Below are positions 1 to 9,210 of a stretch of DNA of 64,000 nt, piece by piece. Numbering within the stretch: position 1 is the first letter of the stretch; each line of letters starts with the position of its first letter. Source of the stretch: Dysgonomonas sp. HGC4 (GTDB lineage Bacteria > Bacteroidota > Bacteroidia > Bacteroidales > Dysgonomonadaceae); the NCBI RefSeq assembly GCF_001261715.1, contig NZ_CVRU01000100.1, forward strand, positions 62,001-126,000, read 5' to 3'. The notes below the pieces were generated by a model. The model did not search any database and had not been told where the DNA came from. It saw only the letters and a list, made by a program, of their open reading frames with translations. A program made the translations under genes and the position numbers.

Positions 1-1
1 C

Positions 2-340
2 GATTTAGATCCCACATACGTAGATGCTTGGGTACGCAAAGGGGTTACTCTATACGATTTGACGGATTATTATGAAGCCGATGTTTGCTTTAATAAAGCT
101 GTAAGCCTTAGTCCAATGTCGTTTAAAGCTCTATACAATAGAGGTAAGAATAGAATAGCCATGGAAGAATACGAATTGGCTATAAACGACTTAGATCGTG
201 CTTCTGTAATTAAACGCGACCATGCCCCTTGCCACGAGTATTTGGCTCAGTGTTATTCATCTATCGGTAATGAAGAATTGTCTATAAAACATCTGATGAT
301 TGCCCGCGAAATAAAGGGTATTGATCCTGATGAGGATTAA
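2..340 (+). CDS. TPR-repeat protein, C-terminal part only
   Basis: The reading frame is open from base 2, so the gene begins upstream of the window; a TTG at 59 is internal and not a credible start. The visible 112 residues form roughly three tetratricopeptide repeats: helix pairs with alternating small and aromatic residues and the recurring spacing of A, Y, G and L (for example AWVRKGVTLYDL, ALYNRGKNRIAM, CHEYLAQCYSSIG). The protein ends with the acidic tail IDPDED. TPR arrays bind partner proteins; no catalytic domain is visible in this fragment, so no role can be given. A degenerate copy of the dispersed palindrome (about 338-355) starts at the stop codon. Confidence 0.8.
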   Translation, partial: DLDPTYVDAWVRKGVTLYDLTDYYEADVCFNKAVSLSPMSFKALYNRGKNRIAMEEYELAINDLDRASVIKRDHAPCHEYLAQCYSSIGNEELSIKHLMIAREIKGIDPDED

Positions 341-394
341 GGTCTCAGAATATTTTATTATTTTACGAGGTTATAATCATATTAATATATACTT

Positions 395-820
395 ATGGAA
401 CTAATATATCAAGAAAACTGTGATAATATAAATTGGGAAGAAGTTCCTCAATTGCTCGAAAAAGTAGGAATGTCATTTGTTGATGTTGAAAGACATCGTA
501 TTTCGTTCGAAAATAGCTTTGCCGTAGTCTTTGTTTTTGATAAGAAAAAAATGGTTGGTATCGGACGTAGTATTTCGGATGGAGTACGTCAGTCGGCTTT
601 GTACGACATAGCAATCGATCCTACTTACCAAGGTTGTGGAATAGGTCGTAAAGTAATGGATAGATTGGTGAATGCGACTCCCGATTGTAATTTTGTTTTA
701 TACGCTTCGCCCGGAAAAGAAGACTTTTACAGAAAGCTCGGATTTAAGAAAATGAAGACAGGAATGATGCTTTTTGCTGATCCTAAAAGAATGGAAGATG
801 GAGTTTTTGTTGATAAATAA
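395..820 (+). CDS. GNAT-family N-acetyltransferase
   Basis: A 141-residue single-domain GNAT protein, the usual size for the family. Motif A, the acetyl-CoA pyrophosphate loop, is seen as AIDPTYQGCGIGRKVM (Q-x-x-G-x-G) near residues 72-87. Motif B is YASPGKEDFYRKLGFKKM near 103-120, with the typical FYxKLGF ending. The ATG at 395 gives a full-length fold. It lies 54 bases after the TPR gene on the same strand and may be read with it. The acetyl acceptor (small amine, amino acid or protein) cannot be told from sequence. Confidence 0.85.
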   Translation: MELIYQENCDNINWEEVPQLLEKVGMSFVDVERHRISFENSFAVVFVFDKKKMVGIGRSISDGVRQSALYDIAIDPTYQGCGIGRKVMDRLVNATPDCNFVLYASPGKEDFYRKLGFKKMKTGMMLFADPKRMEDGVFVDK

Positions 821-842
821 GTTAATTTAATGATGAAAATAT

Positions 843-850
843 TATCTTTG
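843..850 (+). promoter_or_regulatory. Bacteroidota -7 element for the Nudix regulator
   Basis: TATCTTTG matches the Bacteroidota sigma-ABfr -7 consensus TAnnTTTG and stands about 75 bases before the ATG at 925. No clear TTG -33 match is present. Confidence 0.45.
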
Positions 851-924
851 TAGATATAACACAATAGAAATCTGATTTTTATTAGAATTATTTTATTAAT
901 GGTAGACAAAAAACATAATTAAAA

Positions 925-1707
925 ATGACAAAACGGTATCCTACAGCAGAAGTTCTTGCACAAGCTAATGATACTTTCTTGGACAGTGTTTCTGTCGACT
1001 GTGTGATTTTAGCTTTTCATCAAGGTAGTTTAAAAGTCCTTCTCAATAAATTTAAAATAAGCGATAAATGGATGTTGCCCGGCGGATTTGTTCATATTGA
1101 TGAAGATGTAGATGATGCAGCAAATCGTATTTTGAAATTTAGATTAGGTATTGCAAACCTCTATTTAAAACAATTTCATCTTTTTGGTAGTTGCGATAGA
1201 ACAAGAAAAGAAGAAAGCTTAAAGATGTTAGACTCTTGGGGTATAACACCCGAAGATGGGCATTGGTTTCTAAAACGATTTGTATCGATGGGGTATTATG
1301 CTCTTGTAGAGTATAATAAGGTGTCAATAAGTGTGGATGAAGCAGTTGAGGAAGTGGGCTGGTATGATTTAGATAAATTGCCCGAACTCTATGCAGACCA
1401 TCGTTTAATAGTAGAAAAAGCAATTAATACAATTCGTATACAAATTGGTATTGTACCAATTGGTTATGAATTATTGCCGGAAAAATTTACAATGCCTGAG
1501 CTTCGTTTGATTTATGAGGCTATCTTGGGTTATGAACTCGATCGACGCAATTTTCAACGTAAAATGTTGTCTGTGGGTTTAATAAATCGATTAGATGAAA
1601 AACGTAAGAATGGTGCTCATAAAGCTCCTTACCTGTATTCGTTCAATAAAGAAAAATATAAGGAAGCTAATTTGGGAGGAGTTCATTTGATGCCTTGGAC
1701 GCATTGA
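925..1707 (+). CDS. NrtR/AraR-type Nudix-fold transcriptional regulator
   Basis: 260 residues in two parts. Residues about 20-160 form a Nudix fold: a strand-rich start (VDCVILAFHQGSLKVLL), then GGFVHIDEDVDDAANRILKF where the catalytic Nudix box should be. The REUxEE core is missing, so hydrolase activity is probably lost. Residues about 185-250 form a winged helix (MPELRLIYEAILGYELDRRNF) that ends in the family-typical YSFN and P residues. Such Nudix-wHTH proteins are sugar- or NAD-metabolite-responsive repressors (NrtR; AraR in Bacteroides). The effector here is unknown. It converges on a sodium/solute symporter gene, which could be part of its circuit, but no shared operator was identified. 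Confidence 0.85.
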   Translation: MTKRYPTAEVLAQANDTFLDSVSVDCVILAFHQGSLKVLLNKFKISDKWMLPGGFVHIDEDVDDAANRILKFRLGIANLYLKQFHLFGSCDRTRKEESLKMLDSWGITPEDGHWFLKRFVSMGYYALVEYNKVSISVDEAVEEVGWYDLDKLPELYADHRLIVEKAINTIRIQIGIVPIGYELLPEKFTMPELRLIYEAILGYELDRRNFQRKMLSVGLINRLDEKRKNGAHKAPYLYSFNKEKYKEANLGGVHLMPWTH

Positions 1708-1738
1708 TTTAGGATTATTTTCCTATAAAATATATAAG

Positions 1739-1770
1739 ACAGATATCATTTCTAATGGTATCTGTTTTTT
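1739..1770. terminator. Intrinsic terminator between convergent genes
   Basis: ACAGATATCA pairs with TGGTATCTGT across a 7-nt loop (one G-U pair), followed by TTTTT on the plus strand. It ends two bases before the symporter stop codon, so it mainly serves the Nudix regulator. Confidence 0.75.
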
Positions 1771-1771
1771 A

Positions 1772-3229
1772 TTATGTAAGTTTTGGAGTTGTCTTCCGTT
1801 CCGAAATGATTAATAGTCCGATAACCGTTAGTAATCCGTTCAGCATTAAAATTTCATATCCTACCTTATAGTTAAAGGAAGCCGCTAATGTTTCTTCTAT
1901 GAGATAACATATAATAGGAGTGAGAATACATACTATGGGTGCAAATTTATCCTTAATCTGCACTTTCGTAAATAGACCCAGACCGAATAGTCCGAGGAGT
2001 GGACCATAGGTATAAGATGCTACCTTATAGATGGTGTTCAATATATTGTCTTGCCCAATGTGATGGATAAAAAGAATCACAAGGATAAAGACAATACTCA
2101 TGCCTATATGAACTCTTTTTCGGGTGGTATTTGCCTCTTTATCGTTATTCTGATTCATGCCAAGGATATCTACGCAGAAAGAGGTTGTAAGCGATGCCAG
2201 AGCCGAATCGGCATTGGCAAACGAAGCTCCTATAATACCAATAGTAAAGAAGATGAGACAAGGCAAGCCCAGATAATTACTTACCAGATAGGGTAGTATT
2301 TCGTCCGAAACAGTTGGCAATGTAATGCCTTGTTGTGAGGCAAAAACTAATAGAAGAATACCTAACGACAGAAAGAGAAAATTGATCGGGGTAAATAAAA
2401 AGCCGTAGGTGAGCATATTCTTGCGGGCATCTTTCAGGTTTTTGCAAGTCAGGTTCTTTTGCATATTATCCTGATCGAGTCCCGTCATAACGATGACAAT
2501 AAATATACCACTGAAAAACTGTTTGAAAAAGTTCAAAGGGCTTTTCCATTCAAAATGGAATATTTTAGAATGTGGACTGTTTGATATAGTACTTATGGCT
2601 TCTCCTAAATCGAGTTTTAATAGCGATGATACCTGCCATATGATAAGGATAGCAGCTATAATAAAGCTCAGAGTTTGTAATGTATCTGTCCAGACAATTG
2701 TTTTGATTCCACTTTTTCTAGTATATATCCAGATGAAAAGTATGATGCCACTAACAGTCATCCAGAAAGGAATATGCCAATGATCGAATACGAGAGTCTG
2801 CAATATAAGTGCTACCAGATACAATTTTGCAGCAGAGCCTATAATACGAGAAAGGATGAAGAATGAAGCTCCCGTTTTGTACGAGTAATTACCAAACCGT
2901 TGATCGAGGTAAGTATAAATTGAGGTAAGATTGAGCTTATAATAAAGAGGCAGAAGCAGGTAGGCAACGACCAGATATCCGAAAAAGAATCCGAATACCA
3001 TTTGCATATACGACATATTAAATGCTCCAACCATTCCCGGTACCGAAACAAATGTAACGCCCGAAACACTTGTTCCTATCATTCCGATAGCAACAATATA
3101 CCAAGGTGATTTTCGGTTGGCTACAAAGAAAGCATCGTTATCTGAGCTTCCTCTGCTAATGAGAACAGATATGAGGTATAATATTCCGAAGTAGGCTGCA
3201 AATATGATTAAAATAGTTGTTCCTATCAT
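1772..3229 (-). CDS. Sodium:solute symporter (SSF family)
   Basis: A 485-residue, very hydrophobic protein with about 13 membrane helices, the normal architecture for SSF permeases. The N-terminal region holds the family pattern DAFFVANRKSPWYIVAIG, followed by a TSVSGVTFVSVPG stretch (first broken helix, Na+ site), then WTDTLQ near residue 185. The family couples Na+ entry to import of sugars, sialic acid, amino acids, vitamins or nucleosides. The substrate cannot be assigned; the length fits the sialic acid/galactose/myo-inositol-like branches. It faces the Nudix regulator tail to tail. Confidence 0.88.
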   Translation of the reverse strand: MIGTTILIIFAAYFGILYLISVLISRGSSDNDAFFVANRKSPWYIVAIGMIGTSVSGVTFVSVPGMVGAFNMSYMQMVFGFFFGYLVVAYLLLPLYYKLNLTSIYTYLDQRFGNYSYKTGASFFILSRIIGSAAKLYLVALILQTLVFDHWHIPFWMTVSGIILFIWIYTRKSGIKTIVWTDTLQTLSFIIAAILIIWQVSSLLKLDLGEAISTISNSPHSKIFHFEWKSPLNFFKQFFSGIFIVIVMTGLDQDNMQKNLTCKNLKDARKNMLTYGFLFTPINFLFLSLGILLLVFASQQGITLPTVSDEILPYLVSNYLGLPCLIFFTIGIIGASFANADSALASLTTSFCVDILGMNQNNDKEANTTRKRVHIGMSIVFILVILFIHHIGQDNILNTIYKVASYTYGPLLGLFGLGLFTKVQIKDKFAPIVCILTPIICYLIEETLAASFNYKVGYEILMLNGLLTVIGLLIISERKTTPKLT

Positions 3230-3344
3230 AGCCTATTATGTAAGTGTATGTATTTAATTCTGTATTTATTATTTACAGGGGAAATCTATTGCCTGTCTTC
3301 TTGGAGTGAGCAGATAGGTTTTCCCCTACACCAAAATTTCAAAT

Positions 3345-3360
3345 AGGTTTGAGACTTTAT
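3345..3360 (+). repeat. Copy of the dispersed AAGGTYTGARACCTT palindrome
   Basis: TAGGTTTGAGACTTTA, a diverged copy preceded by CAAA. It overlaps the TAA stop codon of the minus-strand HAD gene. The plus-strand orientation is set by the AATA(AA)-like 5' flank. Confidence 0.5.
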
Positions 3361-3989
3361 AGGCTCATGAAATATTCGGTTAGTTCTTTCATGCTGTCAA
3401 ATTTGTGTGCATAAGAATCTGTTGTACCAAATCCCCATGATGCAAATACAAAAGGAACGTATGCTAGATCGGATTGTTTTCTATCTGAATCGGTATCACC
3501 TATATACATGGGTGCTTTGAGATTATACCTGTCAATCAATGTTTTCATATTGATGTGCTTAGGTTGATGGTTAGAACCATATTCGATATAATCGCAAAAG
3601 TATTGTTTAGTTTGGGTATATATCATAAAGTCGCGAATGCTTCCTTTCTGACAATTACTCAACATAAACAATTTGTATTTTCTTGATAATTGCTCAATAC
3701 CTTCCAATACATCGAGATAGATATTTCCGCCCATTTTGGGTAGTAATTCATCCGTTTTCACGATAATATTCTGATAGATTTGCTCAATAGTTTCTTCTGG
3801 CAACTCGGGGAACATCACTTTGTATATTTGCTTTGCTTCCATGCCCATATAGCCTTGTATATCTTGTTTTGTTAAGGGTTTATCTATTATTCCCATTTCT
3901 TGCAAAACTTGTGTCCAGCTATAAGCATAAGTATCTACGGCATCCCAAAGAGTACCGTCCATGTCAAAAATTAAACTATCAGGCTTCAT
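3357..3989 (-). CDS. HAD-superfamily phosphatase (phosphoglycolate phosphatase-like)
   Basis: 210 residues. HAD motif I is FDMDGTLWD at residues 8-16 (Asp nucleophile and the DxDGT acid/base Asp). Motif II is LSN near 109. Motif IV is YIGDTDSD near 166, giving the Mg2+-binding acidic pair. The helical insert between motif I and motif II is a C1 cap, as in phosphoglycolate phosphatase and beta-phosphoglucomutase. It should hydrolyse a small phosphometabolite in the cytoplasm; the substrate is unknown. It stands alone, divergent from the LuxR-type regulator, and its stop codon lies inside a copy of the dispersed palindrome. Confidence 0.85.
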   Translation of the reverse strand: MKPDSLIFDMDGTLWDAVDTYAYSWTQVLQEMGIIDKPLTKQDIQGYMGMEAKQIYKVMFPELPEETIEQIYQNIIVKTDELLPKMGGNIYLDVLEGIEQLSRKYKLFMLSNCQKGSIRDFMIYTQTKQYFCDYIEYGSNHQPKHINMKTLIDRYNLKAPMYIGDTDSDRKQSDLAYVPFVFASWGFGTTDSYAHKFDSMKELTEYFMSL

Positions 3990-4055
3990 TTATTTATAAG
4001 TAAAAGTAAATATTTAATGATATATTCTCTGAGTATAGCTTTACCATATTACTAA

Positions 4056-4083
4056 CCAAAGCAATAAAGAGTCTGCAACTTTA
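4056..4083 (+). repeat. Copy of the dispersed palindrome with its 5' flank
   Basis: The flank CCAAAGCAATAAA is nearly identical to the copy at 5249-5276; the core GAGTCTGCAACTTT is imperfect. It lies in the 316-bp gap between the divergent HAD and LuxR-type genes. Confidence 0.55.
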
Positions 4084-4202
4084 GAATGCGGCTCAAAAGT
4101 ACTCAACAAAAACGGATTGAACAAGCTCAATAGTCTGTGATCCGAATTTTAACTTAAGCTGAAAGGTGATGTCAGATTATTTCTGTAAATTTGAGGAAAG
4201 AT

Positions 4203-4217
4203 AAGGTTTCAGACCTT
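4203..4217 (-). repeat. Copy of the dispersed palindrome (minus orientation)
   Basis: AAGGTTTCAGACCTT, followed by CTATTACC, which is the reversed AATA flank. This is the second copy in the same gap, about 120 bp from the first and in opposite orientation. Confidence 0.6.
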
Positions 4218-4252
4218 CTATTACCTTGATAGATACAAAAAATTGAAGTAGT

Positions 4253-4260
4253 TATCTTTG
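4253..4260 (+). promoter_or_regulatory. -7 element for the LuxR-type regulator
   Basis: TATCTTTG matches TAnnTTTG, 45 bases before the ATG at 4306. The gap 3990-4305 otherwise holds only the two palindrome copies. Confidence 0.5.
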
Positions 4261-4305
4261 TAAAATGTAATGTGAAATATTTACATTTCTTATAATCAAA
4301 TTGTT

Positions 4306-5187
4306 ATGGCTTTTTTGACCCCTTCTTCTATCTTATCCGAAATTGTGAGCGTTAACTACTTATTGATACCCGTTATCAATCGATTTGGTATTAAGTTAGG
4401 ATTAGGAGATAAATCAGTTAAGACTATTAGTGAAGAATACAATCAGAATATGGATTTTTTTCTAACTATTCTGAATACGTATCTCAATGAAGATTATTTT
4501 CCGGAGAAGAAGTTGCAAGAGTTTGAAATAGATCTTGTTACTGATTATCTAAAACGGACTGATATGTATTATATTCATGGTCAGATAACTAATATAGAGA
4601 AACACCTCAATGCTCTGATTGCGACGAGCGACCCCAATAATAAGCAGTTAGAACTTATTCGTAAACTTTTCATTCGTTTTAAAGATGCATTAATTCATCG
4701 CATCGACAATGGTTTGCTGGATGATGATACCTCGCAGGCTCTATTATTAGACTTAAAGAATATTCTGATAAAGCATATATCAGGTAGTTTTAATGAGAAC
4801 CTTTGTTATGCTGTTGTGTTTTCTGTTGATAGTTTACTGAACGATTTGACTAAGCACAATCGAATAAGAGAGAAGATATTAAAACCGATGATTGCAGAGT
4901 TATCGGAAGCGGGTATTGATGATTGGCAAAGCTTGATTGGTAAACCAAAATCGCATCAATTATCGGATGAATCGCATACTATTTCTCCTCGCGAATTGGA
5001 GGTTTTAAAACTGATAGCTCTTGGCTTATTGAATAAGGAGATAGCTGATCGTCTTAATATCAGTTTAAACACAGTCCTTTCTCACCGTAAAAATATTACA
5101 GCGAAATTGGGTATTAAAACCGTTTCGGGACTTATTTTCTACTGCATCAGTCATGGATATATTTCTGCTGACGAAATAGAATTGTGA
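4306..5187 (+). CDS. LuxR-type regulator with ScdA/hemerythrin-like N-terminal region
   Basis: 293 residues. The C-terminus (about 226-288) is a GerE/LuxR helix-turn-helix: SPRELEVLKLIALGLLNKEI, then SLNTVLSHRKNITAKLGI for the recognition helix. There is no receiver domain. The N-terminus (NRFGIKLGLGDKSVKTI, then NEDYFPEKKL) resembles the short N-terminal domain of the RIC/ScdA iron-sulfur repair family, followed by a helical region at the position of the hemerythrin bundle (TDYLKRTDMYYIHGQI). Iron-binding members have a histidine-rich stretch there (HSHxYF-like); here it reads RTDMYY, so a di-iron site looks absent or altered. A role in redox or NO response is inference from family resemblance only. 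Confidence 0.75.
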   Translation: MAFLTPSSILSEIVSVNYLLIPVINRFGIKLGLGDKSVKTISEEYNQNMDFFLTILNTYLNEDYFPEKKLQEFEIDLVTDYLKRTDMYYIHGQITNIEKHLNALIATSDPNNKQLELIRKLFIRFKDALIHRIDNGLLDDDTSQALLLDLKNILIKHISGSFNENLCYAVVFSVDSLLNDLTKHNRIREKILKPMIAELSEAGIDDWQSLIGKPKSHQLSDESHTISPRELEVLKLIALGLLNKEIADRLNISLNTVLSHRKNITAKLGIKTVSGLIFYCISHGYISADEIEL

Positions 5188-5248
5188 TTGATATACAGTT
5201 TTATTGCATCATTGTATAGTTCTAACGAACGTTAATCTATAACTCAGC

Positions 5249-5276
5249 CAAAGCAATAAAAAGGTCTGCGACCTTA
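5249..5276 (+). repeat. Best copy of the dispersed palindrome
   Basis: The core AAGGTCTGCGACCTT (5261-5275) has a perfect 6-bp AAGGTC/GACCTT stem and the 5' flank CAAAGCAATAAA. Its last bases form the purU stop codon (read TTA on plus). Read on the minus strand it is a short stem followed by TTTTTATTGC, so it could act as a weak terminator for purU. Confidence 0.7.
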
Positions 5277-6134
5277 TGAGAATAGTATCGTTTTATTCTT
5301 GTAAACCAATACTCTACGATTGATATGGTATTCGATACCATGAGACAGAACAATCTTTTCCAAATCTTGCCCTTTACGTACTAAATCAGATATACTGTCG
5401 CGATGCGATATGCGTGTGATATCTTGCTCTATGATAGGACCTGCGTCTAATTCGGTGGTTACATAGTGGCTTGTTGCTCCAATAATTTTCACACCTCTTT
5501 CGTAAGCTGCATGATAAGGTTTTGCTCCAACGAAAGCGGGTAAGAACGAATGATGTATATTGATAATCTTATTTGGATATTCTTTTATAAACTCATCTGT
5601 AAGAATTTGCATATAGCGTGCAAGGACGATGAAATCAACTCCTTTTTCTTTGAGTAAAGCCTTTTGTTTGGCTTCCATTTCATCTTTGTTTTCTTTGGTG
5701 ATTTTGATTACGTGATATTCTATTCCGAATCGCTCGGCAACCCATCTAAGGTCTTCGTGATTACTAATGATTAGAGGTATCTCTACATTCCATTCACCTG
5801 CTGTATAACGTGCCAGTATATCGAATAAGCAGTGTGACATTTTAGATACAAAGACAGCCATCTTAGGCGTATAATCATTGAAGTATAATCTGAATGTCAT
5901 CTCAAATTTATTGGCATACATCGTTTGAAAGTATTCGCCAATTTTATCTTTAGGGATCAGAAACTTTGTTATATCCCATTCAACACGCATAAAGAAGATA
6001 TCCTCTTGCTTGTCAACATGTTGTTCGAGTTGAATAATATTTCCTCCATTTACACAGATAAAATCAGTAACAGCAGCCACTAAACCCGGCTGATCGGGAG
6101 AGTAAATTAAAATAGTAGCACGAGAATCTTTCAT
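5274..6134 (-). CDS. purU: Formyltetrahydrofolate deformylase
   Basis: 286 residues, the usual PurU length. Residues 5-85 are an ACT domain (ILIYSPDQPGLVAAVTDF), the regulatory site that senses methionine/glycine in characterised members. Residues about 90-280 are the formyltransferase fold with INIHHSFLPAF (catalytic Asn and His) and ELDAGPIIEQD (catalytic Asp). The enzyme hydrolyses 10-formyl-THF to formate and THF, balancing the one-carbon pool and feeding formate to purine synthesis. The gene is monocistronic by spacing. Its stop codon sits inside a palindrome repeat. Confidence 0.93.
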   Translation of the reverse strand: MKDSRATILIYSPDQPGLVAAVTDFICVNGGNIIQLEQHVDKQEDIFFMRVEWDITKFLIPKDKIGEYFQTMYANKFEMTFRLYFNDYTPKMAVFVSKMSHCLFDILARYTAGEWNVEIPLIISNHEDLRWVAERFGIEYHVIKITKENKDEMEAKQKALLKEKGVDFIVLARYMQILTDEFIKEYPNKIINIHHSFLPAFVGAKPYHAAYERGVKIIGATSHYVTTELDAGPIIEQDITRISHRDSISDLVRKGQDLEKIVLSHGIEYHINRRVLVYKNKTILFS

Positions 6135-6174
6135 TGTACGAATCGTATTTTATAGTATGTAAACTTTTTGAGTT

Positions 6175-7215
6175 TTATTCTGAATCACTTGATGTGTAAA
6201 AGTATAGGTCGGTAAATATATCTTCATTTACTTCTTCCCTATATTTTTCAATCCATTCTTTATAGAAATATTCGGTGTATAAAACACCGGCTTCTAATGT
6301 ATACCGTGCGAAAGGTTTACCTATTATTGGGTGTTCCTTTAGACCGAATGTTTGAGATGTTCCGTTATCGAATTTGCAATCCATATTGTTTGACCAGATA
6401 AGAATTACTTCTTGTTTATTGACAACTTGTACAGGATAGTAGTATACGCATTGCCCATGGTATTTAAAAGTTATTCTTTTTTCAGAAATACTAAAGTTCA
6501 CTATATCATTAGACCACGAAGCAAAAAGGGATGATTGATCCTCTATGTTAGCACCATCTTCGTCTTGTAGAACAACTTGTCCATCTTGATCTAATCGTTC
6601 AATCTTTACTGTTTTCCACTTGCCTTGTTCTCGTTCGAGAAATACTCTCGCATGAGGAGTTTTCGAAATTATGGGAGGTTCTCCGCCTTCCGTATATATA
6701 AAGACTACATCTACGTGAGCAGATAAATCATCTTTATTAATGATAGTTTGGATAGCTTTTACCTCCTGGTATGTATCTTGACTCGATGTCCAATACATAT
6801 AAGCAAACTGAGGACATATGCCATCGAAGGTGTAAGCATCGCCGCTTTCAAAGACCTTATAATGAACCTTTTTTACATACTCTTCACAAGTAGAATTGCG
6901 TTTTCTTTCAGATGCTATAAACTTCTCGGAAATTGTTCCCAGTTTTCTTAACTCATTAAAATAGGGTTCAGAATCTAGCTGACACATACCGTTTTTATCC
7001 TTTGCTATATGTGCATCAAAAGGTATATCACGGCTTTCTGTGGCATTCAAATACCATTTATAGAATGATAAGCCGGCTTGTTCCACTTCTAAAGTCCGTG
7101 AATCATTTGAGGACTTGGTTGAAGTTGCTGAGTCAGCAGAATTTGCTTGTATTTTATTCTGATTGGCAAATGGCAAAAACAAAAACGCGATAATGAATAA
7201 GAATGCTTTAATCAC
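6175..7215 (-). CDS. Exported protein of unknown function, overlaps parE
   Basis: 346 residues starting at GTG, inside the last codons of parE (8-bp overlap GTGATTAA), so translation is probably coupled to parE. The N-terminus ([19 protein letters not shown]) is a signal peptide. The segment around residues 48-115 ([10 protein letters not shown], later [15 protein letters not shown]) resembles the DUF3828 type of periplasmic domain. The second half contains beta strands and a cysteine pair (residues about 256 and 280). I do not recognise a function. The pairing with a topoisomerase gene looks like chance operon membership rather than a shared pathway. Confidence 0.75.
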   Translation of the reverse strand: MIKAFLFIIAFLFLPFANQNKIQANSADSATSTKSSNDSRTLEVEQAGLSFYKWYLNATESRDIPFDAHIAKDKNGMCQLDSEPYFNELRKLGTISEKFIASERKRNSTCEEYVKKVHYKVFESGDAYTFDGICPQFAYMYWTSSQDTYQEVKAIQTIINKDDLSAHVDVVFIYTEGGEPPIISKTPHARVFLEREQGKWKTVKIERLDQDGQVVLQDEDGANIEDQSSLFASWSNDIVNFSISEKRITFKYHGQCVYYYPVQVVNKQEVILIWSNNMDCKFDNGTSQTFGLKEHPIIGKPFARYTLEAGVLYTEYFYKEWIEKYREEVNEDIFTDLYFYTSSDSE

Positions 7216-9064
7216 CTACTTGAACCAGATTATCAATAATAAATACTTGTCTTTCGGGTGTATTCTTGCCCATATAGAAGTTTAGCATATCTTTCACTAA
7301 GTCTTCTTTTTTCATGGTCACTTTATCGAGACGTATATCTTTTCCTATGAAGTGTTGGAACTCGTCGGGCGAAATCTCCCCCAGTCCTTTAAATCGGGTA
7401 ATCTCGGGATTTACACCTAGTTTATTTATCGCTGCAATACGTTCTTCGTCACTGTAACAATAGATAGTTTCCTTTTTGTTACGCACTCTGAACAAAGGAG
7501 TTTGCAGGATATATACGTGATTTTTCTTTACTAAATCGGGGAAGAATTGCAAAAAGAATGTAAGTAGCAATAATCGGATGTGCATACCATCGGTATCGGC
7601 ATCAGTTGCTATAATTACTTTATTGTAACGAAGTCCGTCCAAGCCATCTTCTATATTAAGGGCAGCTTGAAGCAGGTTGAACTCTTCATTCTCATACACA
7701 ATCTTTTTGGTCAGTCCAAAGCTATTAAGTGGCTTACCTCTCAAACTAAATACTGCTTGAAGATTTGGGTTACGGCTTTTGGTAATAGATCCACTAGCCG
7801 AATCTCCTTCGGTAATAAAAATAGATGTTTCATCTAAGTTATCACCTTTAGTATCATTATAGTGAATACGGCAATCGCGAAGTTTTTTATTGTGAAGATT
7901 TGATTTCTTCGCACGTTCGCGAGCCAATTTGGTAACACCTGCAATTGCTTTACGTTCTTTCTCCGAATCCAGAATCTTTTTTAATAGAGCTTCCGAAGTT
8001 TCGGAGTCTTTATGCAGATAATTATCAAGTTCTTTTTTTATAAAATCACCAATAAATTTTTGAACCGAGGGTCCGTTGGGGCCCATGTCTCTCGAACCTA
8101 GTTTAGTCTTGGTTTGCGACTCAAAAACAGGTTCTTCTACTTTTATGCTGACAGCTGCTACTATACCGCTTCGAATGTCGGCATAATCGAAGTTCTTAGC
8201 ATAATATTCTTTTATAACACGCGAAACAGTCTCACGGAAAGCCGATTGATGTGTTCCTCCTTGTGTTGTATGTTGTCCGTTTACGAACGAGTAGTATTCT
8301 TCTCCGTACTGATTGGTGTGAGTTATAACGATCTCTATATCGGTATCCTTAAGATGAATGATTGGGTAGAGGGCTTCCGAAGTCATATTTTCGTTCAGAA
8401 GATCAACCAGACCATTTTTTGATAAGAATTTCTTTCCATTGTATACTATCGTTAATCCGGTATTCAGATAAACATAGTTTTTCAATAAGCTTTCTACATA
8501 CTCGTCTCTGTACAGATATTCGCCAAATATAGTAGTATCGGGAATAAACTCTACCAGCGTTCCGTTGTTTTGTGTAGTTGCTTCTATTGGTGCTTCGTCA
8601 GTTACTATGGCTTTGCTAAACTCAACCCAAACCGTTTGTTTTTCTCTAAAAGCCTGAATCTTGAAGTAGGATGACAAGGCATTTACTGCCTTTATACCAA
8701 CACCATTAAGACCTACTGATTTTTTAAACGCCTTAGAGTCATATTTAGCACCTGTATTCATTTTGGATGATACATCCTTCACCTTACCGAGAGGCACTCC
8801 ACGACCGTGGTCACGTATAGATACTTCACCATCTTTGATGGAGACTTCTATCGTTTTTCCGAACCCCATCATGTATTCATCAATAGAGTTGTCGAGCACT
8901 TCCTTAAGAAGTACATATATTCCGTCGTCGGGAGAAGTTCCGTCGCCAAGTTTTCCGATATACATACCCGGACGGCGACGTATGTGCTCTTGCCAATCAA
9001 GAGTCTTTATGTCGTCATCTGAATAATTTTCCTGAGGTAAATTGATCTCTAATTCTTCTTCCAT
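7208..9064 (-). CDS. parE: DNA topoisomerase IV subunit B
   Basis: 618 residues, ParE-sized. The GHKL ATPase domain at the N-terminus shows [27 protein letters not shown] (catalytic Glu and Mg2+ Asn) and [13 protein letters not shown]. The transducer lysine motif is SQTKTKLGS. The TOPRIM region has [10 protein letters not shown] and [14 protein letters not shown] for metal binding. The C-terminal RFKGLGE segment is also present. With ParC it decatenates daughter chromosomes; parC is not in this window. The short length and lack of the GyrB insert favour ParE over GyrB. A -7 element lies about 33 bases upstream. Confidence 0.92.
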   Translation of the reverse strand: MEEELEINLPQENYSDDDIKTLDWQEHIRRRPGMYIGKLGDGTSPDDGIYVLLKEVLDNSIDEYMMGFGKTIEVSIKDGEVSIRDHGRGVPLGKVKDVSSKMNTGAKYDSKAFKKSVGLNGVGIKAVNALSSYFKIQAFREKQTVWVEFSKAIVTDEAPIEATTQNNGTLVEFIPDTTIFGEYLYRDEYVESLLKNYVYLNTGLTIVYNGKKFLSKNGLVDLLNENMTSEALYPIIHLKDTDIEIVITHTNQYGEEYYSFVNGQHTTQGGTHQSAFRETVSRVIKEYYAKNFDYADIRSGIVAAVSIKVEEPVFESQTKTKLGSRDMGPNGPSVQKFIGDFIKKELDNYLHKDSETSEALLKKILDSEKERKAIAGVTKLARERAKKSNLHNKKLRDCRIHYNDTKGDNLDETSIFITEGDSASGSITKSRNPNLQAVFSLRGKPLNSFGLTKKIVYENEEFNLLQAALNIEDGLDGLRYNKVIIATDADTDGMHIRLLLLTFFLQFFPDLVKKNHVYILQTPLFRVRNKKETIYCYSDEERIAAINKLGVNPEITRFKGLGEISPDEFQHFIGKDIRLDKVTMKKEDLVKDMLNFYMGKNTPERQVFIIDNLVQVGD

Positions 9065-9096
9065 AGATATTCGTGTGTCAAAAATCAGCTTTCTAG

Positions 9097-9104
9097 CAAA
9101 GATA
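9097..9104 (-). promoter_or_regulatory. -7 element for parE
   Basis: Read on the minus strand, TATCTTTG matches TAnnTTTG; transcription would start close to 9090, giving a 5' leader of about 25 bases. Confidence 0.5.
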
Positions 9105-9123
9105 GTGAATTTTTAGAAAATGA

Positions 9124-9159
9124 ATCAAGCGAACTTTATTATTAAAAAGTCCGCTTGAT
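9124..9159 (-). terminator. Terminator after the GNAT-like gene
   Basis: On the minus strand, ATCAAGCGGACTTTT pairs with AAAGTTCGCTTGAT and is followed by a T-rich tail. It lies between the stop at 9211 and the parE promoter. Confidence 0.6.
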
Positions 9160-9210
9160 GTTATTTGTATTATTTGATTGCAAATATTGAGATAAATAGG
9201 TCTATCAGGC

